Shown piece after piece: positions 1 to 4,237 of a stretch of 5,905 bases of DNA. The position numbers were made by a program, and so were the translations under genes. Origin of the DNA: Actinomycetes bacterium (GTDB lineage: Bacteria; Actinomycetota; Acidimicrobiia; Acidimicrobiales; RAAP-2); assembly GCA_021800645.1 (NCBI GenBank), contig JAJYYT010000140.1, positions 1-5,905 on the forward strand. Reading direction: 5' to 3'. The notes below the pieces were generated by a model. That model was not told the DNA's origin. It worked only from the letters and a program-made list of their open reading frames with translations, and did no database searches. Position 1 is the first letter of the stretch. The number at the start of each line of letters is the position of its first letter.

Positions 1-114
1 AAGGTCCGCTCCTACCTCTCGACTGCTGCCAAGCACGGCGTCGGAGCGATGGACGTCTTGACTGCGCTGTTCGCCGGAGCGCCCTGGATGCCGTCGGCGC
101 CGCTGCGCACCTGA
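1..114 (+). CDS. IS66-like transposase, C-terminal end (partial)
   Basis: Frame 1 is open from the window edge to TGA at 112-114 and gives 37 residues. The pattern is RSYLSTAAKHG, then a leucine/alanine-rich helix, then FAGAPWMP. This matches what I recall of IS66-family DDE transposase tails, which typically read R-S-Y-x-S-T-x-x-K-H-G followed by L-x-x-x-F-x-G-x-P-W-x-P. The catalytic DDE residues would lie upstream, outside the window, so intactness cannot be judged. An insertion sequence therefore enters from the left. Its right terminal repeat should lie in the next 50-200 bases; a weak candidate ends near 258. The orientation means the element is transcribed toward the downstream cluster. 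Confidence 0.78.
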   Translation, partial: KVRSYLSTAAKHGVGAMDVLTALFAGAPWMPSAPLRT

Positions 115-217
115 CAGCACCTCAGCTGCCCGCCTCCCCGCCATCTGCCCAGCTCGAGGGCGCTTCGGCGCGGACCTGAATGGATACGGAGGAACAGCTG
201 GTCTCGGTCGCAGTCCA

Positions 218-259
218 TGTAGCTGTACGCCATGCCATATATTACTATATGCAGCTACA
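218..259. repeat. Inverted repeat TGTAGCTG / CAGCTACA; possible IS right-end signal
   Basis: TGTAGCTG at 218-225 is matched exactly by its reverse complement CAGCTACA at 252-259, with 26 bases between. The spacer is very AT-rich (ATATTACTATAT at 239-250). IS66-family elements commonly begin with GTA, so a right end would finish in TAC. The TAC at 256-258, which reads inward as GTAGCTGCATATAG, is a reasonable candidate about 144 bases past the transposase stop. The left end of the element lies outside the window, so this cannot be confirmed. Alternatively the repeat is an operator or a stem-loop. Confidence 0.3.
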
Positions 260-268
260 ACCATACAA
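239..268 (-). promoter_or_regulatory. Possible sigma70-type promoter on the minus strand
   Basis: Reading the minus strand, TTGTAT (268-263) is followed after 18 bases by TAATAT (244-239). These resemble the -35 TTGACA and -10 TATAAT boxes, with three and four matches respectively. Transcription would run toward the transposase tail and would be antisense to it. AT-rich islands give chance matches, so support is weak. Confidence 0.2.
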
Positions 269-382
269 GGATACATCCCCGATACCGGGCAATGTATTGT
301 GACCTGTCACCACCGCTAGAGCTTCGAGCTCCCCGTGCATGATCATACAGATACGTGCGCCACTATCCAGTGGGCCGGGCAT
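245..382 (-). CDS. Candidate small ORF or decayed gene tail in the AT-rich island
   Basis: The minus strand from ATG (382-380) to TAG (247-245) encodes 45 residues, including ICMIMHGELEALAVV and GHNTLPGIGDVSLYG. Unlike the chance frames around it, this stretch has a mixed, protein-like composition (Ile, Met, Val, Asn, Asp, Tyr) and AT-tolerant codons. I do not recognise the family. No ribosome-binding site is seen at this ATG, and the frame stays open upstream to 748 in arginine/proline-rich sequence that looks non-coding. It could be the tail of a decayed imported gene, possibly shifted in frame relative to the well-signalled ATG at 438. It could equally be chance, because stops are rarer in GC-rich DNA but the low-GC frame is short. 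Confidence 0.15.
   Translation of the reverse strand: MPGPLDSGARICMIMHGELEALAVVTGHNTLPGIGDVSLYGCSCI
299..310. promoter_or_regulatory. Palindrome GTGAC-CT-GTCAC, possible protein-binding site
   Basis: Two perfect 5-base arms flank a 2-base centre inside the AT-rich island. The size and symmetry suit a dimeric regulator's operator. No gene start is close enough to tie it to, so its role is unknown. Confidence 0.2.
336..349. promoter_or_regulatory. Imperfect palindrome TGCATGATCATACA, possible protein-binding site
   Basis: Fourteen bases are symmetric around GATC, with one mismatched pair (C338 against A347). It lies 26 bases to the right of the GTGACCTGTCAC palindrome, and a small inverted repeat (gagct-tcg-agctc, 319-331) sits between them. 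The cluster of symmetric sites hints at a regulatory or recombination region, but none matches a motif I can name. Confidence 0.18.
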
Positions 383-396
383 TTCGCTACAGCCTG

Positions 397-438
397 TCAG
401 ATGAATATCCCGTTCGCACCTTTCGTTCTCGTTCGCAT
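397..438 (-). CDS. Candidate 13-codon mini-ORF with a strong Shine-Dalgarno
   Basis: On the minus strand GAGGAGG (450-444) lies 5 bases before ATG (438-436), which opens a frame of 13 residues, MRTRTKGANGIFI, ending at TGA (399-397). The ribosome-binding site is as good as any in the window, yet the product is tiny and basic. It may be a leader peptide, or the true N-terminus of a gene broken by a frameshift, since the better-looking downstream frame (245-382) is in another phase. It may also be a chance purine run. Confidence 0.2.
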   Translation of the reverse strand: MRTRTKGANGIFI

Positions 439-535
439 GTTCGCCTCCTCGTGTCGGGTAGCCTCTGCTTCCGATCGCTCCCGCGATCCTTCTTCGGCGT
501 GCGCCCGTGCACCAGAGGCGATGGTCCGATCCTGA

Positions 536-560
536 GAGGCGCCCCGGGACCTCGCGCCTC
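536..560. repeat. Hairpin: 7-base perfect inverted repeat
   Basis: GAGGCGC (536-542) and GCGCCTC (554-560) are exact reverse complements around an 11-base loop that contains CCCGGG. There is no T-run after it, so it is not a canonical intrinsic terminator. It lies about 235 bases before the 796 start, where it could be a leader structure or a terminator for transcripts coming from the IS. Confidence 0.35.
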
Positions 561-654
561 GGCGCATCTGGACCATCGGCCCTGTTGCACCTGGTCCCCT
601 GGGGCGCACCATGGGGTGCCGGCCGTGAGCGCGAACACGCGTGGCGACGATCAG

Positions 655-684
655 GGGAGCAGAGACCACGGGAGCAGAGACGAC
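655..684. repeat. 15-base tandem repeat, two copies
   Basis: GGGAGCAGAGACCAC (655-669) is followed directly by GGGAGCAGAGACGAC (670-684), with one mismatch. It lies about 110 bases before the first cluster gene. It is the first of two short tandem duplications in this leader region. Confidence 0.75.
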
Positions 685-760
685 GAGTGCGAAGCGGAGC
701 TTGCAGGATTACGAGGGGCGCTGGTCTCGACGGAGCCCTGGCGCGCACCGCCGGTGATGC

Positions 761-799
761 GAGGGGTGGTCGTGAGATGAGGAGGTGGTCGTGAGATGG
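761..799 (+). repeat. 19-base tandem duplication of the SD/start region, creating a 5-codon mini-ORF
   Basis: GGTGGTCGTGAGATG occurs at 765-779 and again at 784-798, a period of 19. Each copy has a purine-rich run (GAGGGG at 761-766, GGAGG at 781-785) followed by GTCGTGAG-ATG. The second ATG (796) opens the real gene. The first ATG (777) opens a mini-ORF, MRRWS, ending at TGA 792-794, one base before the real start. Translation of the mini-ORF could feed ribosomes to the real start or interfere with it. The duplication is directly visible; the regulatory effect is inferred. Confidence 0.8.
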
Positions 800-1947
800 T
801 CGACGAGTCGGTCATTCGCCGGATCGCGTCGTGGCGGCCGGGCACGGTCGCCACGAGCCTGTACCTCGACGTCGACGGACTGCGCCATCCGCGATGGCCG
901 GACGTCGAGCAGCGGGCCGAGCACCTGTTCCGGTCGGCGCGCCAGCGGGCCGAGCTCGCGCCGCCGGGCACCCCCGGAGAGGTCGAGAAGGACCTCGCGG
1001 CAATGCGCGCCTGGCTCGGTCGTGGGATCGACCGGTCTGCGACCAGAGGCATCGGACTGTTCTCCTGCGCGAGCCAGGACCTCTTCGACGCGGTGGAGCT
1101 GACGACGCCGGTCCGCGACCAGGTGGCCGTGGATCCCGAGCCGGACATCGCGCAGCTGTGCGCGGCGGCTGCCGCGTCGTGGTCGGCGATCGCCGTGGCG
1201 GTGGACAAGGAGCGGTCCCGTGTCGCGCGATTGGACCCGGAGCAAGGAGCACGCGAGCTCGACCTCCTCGACGACACGATGCCGCATGCCGTCGACGTGG
1301 ACATCGAGCTGGCCGGGTTCGAGCGGCACGAGGAGGAGCTGGCTCGCGAGCACTTCCGCCGAGTAGCTCGCGTCGTCTCCGCCGAGATGGTCCGCGCACC
1401 GGCGCGCTACGTCGTCCTCTTGGGCAGCGAGGAATCGGTGAAGGAGCTCGAGGCCTACCTTCCCCGCCACGTCGCCGACCTCGTCGTCGGCCGCAGGCCG
1501 CTGCCGGGGTACGCGCCGACGAGCCAGCTCGCCGCAGCCGCGCGAGACGTCGTCGAAGGCGCCCAGCAAGAGCAGCGCTCGGCGATCCTCGCTGCACTGC
1601 GCGAGCGAGCCGCCACGGGCACGTCGGTGGCGACGGGACTGGACGCCACCCTGGCCGCCCTGGGCGACCGGGAGGTGGGGACGCTCGTCGTGGAACGCAC
1701 GTTCGAGGCTCCCGGGGGCCGTTGCGAGGTCTGCCGCCTGCTCGTGACCGGACCTGGGCCATGTCCGCGTTGCGGCGGCTCTGTTCGCGGGATCGGGAAT
1801 GTCGTGGACGCGGCCGTGGCCGACGTCTTCCTGGACCACGGGGCGCTCGAGCCGGTCGAAGACGGGTCGCTGAGCGACTTCGGGCGCATCGGCGCGTTGC
1901 TCCGTCGATGGGCTCGACCGACGACCGGAGGTGCAGGGGATGCCTGA
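796..1947 (+). CDS. eRF1-like protein of the baeRF/Vms1 type, GGQ loop apparently lost
   Basis: The 383-residue product has the three-part plan of bacterial/archaeal eRF1 homologues, sometimes labelled Vms1/Ankzf1-type peptidyl-tRNA hydrolases. Rv2629 of Mycobacterium tuberculosis is, from memory, a relative. The N-domain (about 1-118) contains VATSLYLDVDG and RGIGLFSCASQDLF. The middle domain (about 130-235) contains the helix ERHEEELAREHFRRVA and the strand ARYVVLLGSEESVKELE. The C-domain (about 240-372) contains TGLDATLAALGDREVGTLVVE, four cysteines (C310, C313, C323, C326) suited to a zinc knuckle like that of archaeal aRF1, and the ending LSDFGRIGALLR. Where related proteins carry a glycine/glutamine catalytic loop (G-G-x-x-Q or similar) before the R-x-x-R-H-x-E-E helix, this one has DVDIELAGFERHEEE (167-181), without GG or Q. 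Hydrolysis of peptidyl-tRNA is therefore doubtful, though ribosome A-site binding may remain. The start follows GGAGG (781-785) by 10 bases. Its end overlaps the next gene by 8 bases. Confidence 0.75.
   Translation: MVDESVIRRIASWRPGTVATSLYLDVDGLRHPRWPDVEQRAEHLFRSARQRAELAPPGTPGEVEKDLAAMRAWLGRGIDRSATRGIGLFSCASQDLFDAVELTTPVRDQVAVDPEPDIAQLCAAAAASWSAIAVAVDKERSRVARLDPEQGARELDLLDDTMPHAVDVDIELAGFERHEEELAREHFRRVARVVSAEMVRAPARYVVLLGSEESVKELEAYLPRHVADLVVGRRPLPGYAPTSQLAAAARDVVEGAQQEQRSAILAALRERAATGTSVATGLDATLAALGDREVGTLVVERTFEAPGGRCEVCRLLVTGPGPCPRCGGSVRGIGNVVDAAVADVFLDHGALEPVEDGSLSDFGRIGALLRRWARPTTGGAGDA
1927..1931 (+). promoter_or_regulatory. Ribosome-binding site that fixes the hibernation-protein start
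   Basis: GGAGG lies 8 bases before ATG 1940. An in-frame GTG at 1931 overlaps this site and so is unlikely to be the start. The site lies within the last codons of the preceding gene, which supports translational coupling. Confidence 0.7.
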
Positions 1948-3364
1948 GGGTGTGGTCCACTGGTTCGACGCGGCCCACGGAGACGCGGAGGTCCTCAGGG
2001 AGGGCCGGGCCTATCACGTGCCAGCCGGGGAGATCGAGGCGGCGGCTCGCCACCCAGGTGCCCGGGTCCACTTCGACCTCCAGCGGGTGGAGGGCGTCGA
2101 GCAGGCGGCCGACGTGCGGCTGCGTCAGAGCGCGCGGGCGTCGAGGCACCGTCATCGCTTCGGGACTCTGGAAGGGGCCCGCCGCTTCGACACGAAGGGA
2201 CCCGAACCGTACGCGAGCGTGCATCCCGAGCTGCGGCTCGCCGCGGTCCATCCCATGCAGGTGGCGCGAAGCTGGGCGACCAGCGTGTCGAAGGGCGACA
2301 TGGACGGTGCGCTCGCCTTGTACTCGCCCGTGGCCGTGGTCCATGTCGGCGAGCGCGTGCTGGAGGACCGCACCGCGCTGTCGGAATGGCTCGAGGAGAG
2401 CCCGGCGTTCGGATGCGAACGTCACGCGCGGATCCTCGGCCGTGGGGACCAGGTGATCGTCACCTGGGAGGCGGAAACGCCCGGGGAGCAGGGTTTCGCG
2501 GTGAGGTGCCGGATCGCGCACGGCGAGATCGCAGAGCAATGGCTGCTCGACACAGCCGAGGTCGCCGTGACGTCCGTAGAGGCCGAGGGCCTGCCTCCGT
2601 TGAGCATGTACGCCACCGGCGACGTCGACGAGAGGGACAAGGAGCACGCGCAACAGGTCGTCTCTCGTCTCGTCGAGGCGCTCGAGGAGCCTGTGCTCTT
2701 CGCCCGTGTGAAGCTGGTCCGGGACACCGATCCGGCGCGTCCGAGCCCGAATCATGCCGAGGCGATGCTGGATCTGAACGGCGAGCCGCTTCGTGCCCAC
2801 GCAGCGGCGCGCACCATGGAAGAAGCGCTGGACGCTCTCGAGCATCGCTTGCGCGAGCGGCTCGAGCACCGCGCCCGCCGGCGCGACGAACTCCGCCGTT
2901 CCGAGGCGATCGCCCGTCCTGGAGAGTGGCGGCACGGCGACCTCCCCCCCGAGCGGCCTCCGTACTTCGATCGGCCGCCTGAGGAACGCCAGCTCGTCCG
3001 CCACAAGACCTTCGCGGTCGGCGCGCTGACGCCGGACGAGGCGATCTTCGACATGGTCCAGCTCGACTACGACTTCTACCTCTTCGTCGACCTGGCGAGC
3101 GGCATCGACAGCATCGTGGAGCGTACCGACGCCGGGACGTACCGGATGACGAGGTTGCGGCCGTCAGGCGTCGGGCTCGGCCCGACGGCCGAACCTGTCG
3201 AGCTGTCCGACGTCGAGGTGCCGGTTCTCGGCTTGCAAGAGGCGATCGAGCGTCTGGGGGCGAGCGGCGAGCGCTACCTCTTCTTCGCCGACGCGGCCTC
3301 GGGGCGGGGGGTCGTGCTGTACCTCCGCTACGACGGGAATTACGGCCTGATCGTCCCGGAGTGA
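1940..3364 (+). CDS. Multidomain HPF/RaiA ribosome-hibernation protein with CSD-like and NTF2-like N-terminal extension
   Basis: The product has 474 residues. Domains in order: (1) about 1-63, a cold-shock-like fold (GVVHWFDAAHG, then ARVHFDLQRVEG and QAADVRL), with the usual RNP1 K-G-F-G-F replaced by H-G-D-A-E; (2) about 104-205, an NTF2/SnoaL-like domain (VARSWATSVSKGDMDGALAL, GDQVIVTW, HGEIAEQWL); (3) about 213-312, an HPF/RaiA S30AE domain (EPVLFARVKLVRD, AEAMLDLNGEPLRAHAAART, then an arginine-rich helix); (4) about 337-405, the linker RPPYFDRPPEERQLVRHKTF leading into a first HPF C-terminal domain (TPDEAIFDMVQLDYDFYLF); (5) about 422-474, a second one ending YLRYDGNYGLIVPE. Parts 3-5 resemble the actinobacterial RafH/Rv0079 type of about 270 residues, which bind and silence 70S ribosomes. 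The C-terminal domains are known in long HPFs to promote 100S dimers; whether tandem copies do so is uncertain. The role of the N-terminal extension is unknown. A run of seven C bases (2944-2950) lies in the linker. Confidence 0.87.
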   Translation: MPEGVVHWFDAAHGDAEVLREGRAYHVPAGEIEAAARHPGARVHFDLQRVEGVEQAADVRLRQSARASRHRHRFGTLEGARRFDTKGPEPYASVHPELRLAAVHPMQVARSWATSVSKGDMDGALALYSPVAVVHVGERVLEDRTALSEWLEESPAFGCERHARILGRGDQVIVTWEAETPGEQGFAVRCRIAHGEIAEQWLLDTAEVAVTSVEAEGLPPLSMYATGDVDERDKEHAQQVVSRLVEALEEPVLFARVKLVRDTDPARPSPNHAEAMLDLNGEPLRAHAAARTMEEALDALEHRLRERLEHRARRRDELRRSEAIARPGEWRHGDLPPERPPYFDRPPEERQLVRHKTFAVGALTPDEAIFDMVQLDYDFYLFVDLASGIDSIVERTDAGTYRMTRLRPSGVGLGPTAEPVELSDVEVPVLGLQEAIERLGASGERYLFFADAASGRGVVLYLRYDGNYGLIVPE

Positions 3365-3391
3365 CCGTGGTGCCGTGGTGGGCCACCTCCT

Positions 3392-3396
3392 GGAGG
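3392..3396 (+). promoter_or_regulatory. Ribosome-binding site that selects GTG 3402 for the VOC gene
   Basis: GGAGG lies 5 bases before GTG 3402. An in-frame GTG at 3375 would add nine residues but has no such site, so 3402 is preferred. Confidence 0.65.
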
Positions 3397-3401
3397 TACC
3401 G

Positions 3402-3845
3402 GTGACCCGGCACGATCGGTGGCCGGAGGAGCCTGCAGACGACGCGCCGCTGCTCGTCACCGGGCTGCACCACGTGCGTCTTCCCGTCACCGACCCCGAG
3501 AGGAGCCGGGACTGGTACGTGCAGGTGGGCGGTTTCGTCCCGGTGCTGGACTACGAACAGGAGCACGGCGTGGTCGGCGTCGTCTGCCGGCACCCTTCGG
3601 GTCTCGTCATCGGGCTCCATCAGGATCCCGACCGGGCGGCGGCGCTGAGCGGGTTCGCCGTCCTCAGCCTCGCGGTGGCGACCCCCGAGGATCTGGAGCG
3701 CTGGGTCGGCCGACTCGATCGTTCGTCGATCGCCCACGGCCCCATCGAGCAAGGGCATCTCGGGCCATACCTCGAGGTGCCGGATCCAGACGGGATCGTG
3801 GTCCGGTTCCACGGCGGACCTCTTCCGTATGTCGAGGAGGCGTGA
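3402..3845 (+). CDS. VOC-family (glyoxalase/bleomycin-resistance/dioxygenase fold) protein
   Basis: The 147-residue product starts at GTG 3402 and has two beta-alpha-beta-beta-beta modules typical of single-chain VOC proteins. The first begins at about residue 20 (TGLHHVRLPVTDPERSRDWY). The second begins at about 84 (GFAVLSLAVATPEDLERWV) and ends with the family signature around DPDG (128-131). Family members bind a metal through His and Glu on the first and last strands of each module. Here H23 or H24 and H73 could serve, but the second module opens without a His, and the usual Glu after DPDG is Arg (GIVVRFH). Metal-dependent catalysis is therefore uncertain and the substrate cannot be predicted. 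It follows the hibernation gene by 37 bases on the same strand, so co-transcription is likely. No functional link to ribosomes is evident. Confidence 0.85.
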   Translation: MTRHDRWPEEPADDAPLLVTGLHHVRLPVTDPERSRDWYVQVGGFVPVLDYEQEHGVVGVVCRHPSGLVIGLHQDPDRAAALSGFAVLSLAVATPEDLERWVGRLDRSSIAHGPIEQGHLGPYLEVPDPDGIVVRFHGGPLPYVEEA

Positions 3846-3897
3846 CCCGTTCTCGGCGGCGGCGCTCGTCGTGTGAGCCCGAGGAGCATCCCCGGCC

Positions 3898-3925
3898 AGT
3901 GGTACCGGGACCACTCCGTCGTGGT
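3898..3925. repeat. Two mutually exclusive small hairpins
   Basis: AGTGGT (3898-3903) can pair with ACCACT (3910-3915) around a 6-base loop. ACCAC (3910-3914) can instead pair with GTGGT (3921-3925). The shared central arm makes the two folds alternatives. They lie just after the three-gene cluster. This could be a small switch or chance. Confidence 0.3.
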
Positions 3926-3961
3926 GGCACGATAGAACAGGCGCAGGAGTCGCTCCGCCAG

Positions 3962-3988
3962 ACGGGGGGGGACCGTGTCCCCCGCCGT
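3962..3988 (+). terminator. Strong GC hairpin after the three-gene cluster, terminator-like without a T-tract
   Basis: GGGGGAC (3967-3973) pairs with GTCCCCC (3977-3983) around a 3-base loop. One mismatched pair further out, ACGG (3962-3965) pairs with CCGT (3985-3988). This is the strongest stem-loop I see in the window. It lies 117 bases after the VOC stop and 70 before the next ORF, as expected of a transcript end. There is no following T-run, so termination is plausible but not certain. The left arm includes a run of eight G bases (3964-3971). Confidence 0.5.
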
Positions 3989-4057
3989 TACGTGCCCACG
4001 CGGCTCACAGTGGCAGCGAGTGGCGTAAGCAGCACCCACGGTGGTCTGGAGGCCTTG

Positions 4058-4237
4058 ATGCACATGCTCGTGCTCGGCAGCGGGTACGCGGGGTGGCGCG
4101 CGGCCGTTCACCGCTCGGCGCGAGGCCGGGGCGTCGGTTCGAGGGCCATCTGGTCGGGTTCAGCGACGCTGGCGTCCCCTGCTCCGATCCGATCGTCGCG
4201 CAACGGGGGATGCAGCTCTTCGGGCTGGCGGCCGTGA
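4058..4237 (+). pseudogene. Probable remnant of an FAD/NAD-dependent oxidoreductase (NDH-2-like N-terminus)
   Basis: ATG 4058 follows GGAGG (4047-4051) by 6 bases, an excellent ribosome-binding site. The first residues, MHMLVLGSGYAGWRAAV, form a hydrophobic strand followed by G-x-G-x-x-G and a small-residue helix. That is the dinucleotide-binding start of type II NADH dehydrogenases and related flavoproteins, which commonly read V-L-G-x-G-Y-A-G-L-R-A-A. After about residue 18 the sequence becomes Ser/Arg/Gly-rich with no recognisable fold and stops at 59 residues, whereas such enzymes have about 400. An internal deletion or frameshift of an old gene is the simplest reading. A short leader ORF is the alternative, because its TGA overlaps the GTG of the mannosyltransferase gene (GTGA, 4234-4237). 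Confidence 0.4.

Larger units (their letters stand above)
115..795. other. Long region without a convincing gene; IS flank and AT-rich island
   Basis: No reading frame here resembles a known protein. The longer open frames on either strand are arginine/serine/proline-rich, as expected of chance frames in high-GC DNA. The left part should contain the right end of the IS66-like element. From about 218 to 430 the base composition falls sharply (25 of 60 bases are G or C at 241-300) and short inverted repeats cluster. From about 450 onward the composition returns to high GC, with a hairpin (536-560), a 15-base tandem repeat (655-684), an 11-base perfect palindrome (746-756) and the duplicated start region (761-799). 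I see no tRNA and no CRISPR-like array. The promoter of the 796 gene should be here, but I find no clear -35/-10 pair for it. Confidence 0.7.

Noticed and set aside
12..233. Minus-strand ORF of 73 codons antisense to the transposase tail
   Set aside because: It overlaps a recognisable transposase C-terminus, has no ribosome-binding site I trust, and its residues resemble nothing known.
355..780. Plus-strand ORF of 141 codons in the leader region
   Set aside because: Arg/Ser/Gly/Pro-rich with no fold-like pattern and crossing several repeats; probably non-coding.
115..795. Search for tRNA genes, CRISPR array or toxin-antitoxin pair in the long gap
   Set aside because: No cloverleaf pattern, no regularly spaced repeats, and no pair of ORFs with recognisable toxin or antitoxin motifs.
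831..2456. Plus-strand overlapping frame of 541 codons
   Set aside because: It is Arg/Gly/Ala-rich shadow sequence of the eRF1-like gene in another frame, with no known motifs.
812..3004. Very long open frame on the minus strand opposite the first two cluster genes (730 codons)
   Set aside because: It is Arg/Pro-rich, resembles no family, and mirrors two plus-strand genes with clear domain content. Long antisense frames are common in GC-rich DNA.
2460..3914. Long minus-strand open frame across the hibernation and VOC genes
   Set aside because: The composition is low-complexity Arg/Pro/Ser and the plus strand has recognisable HPF and VOC motifs over the same bases.
4093..4233. Upstream extension of the mannosyltransferase frame to GTG 4093
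   Set aside because: These 47 residues overlap the oxidoreductase-like ORF in another frame, lack family similarity, and have no ribosome-binding site; GTG 4234 fits better.
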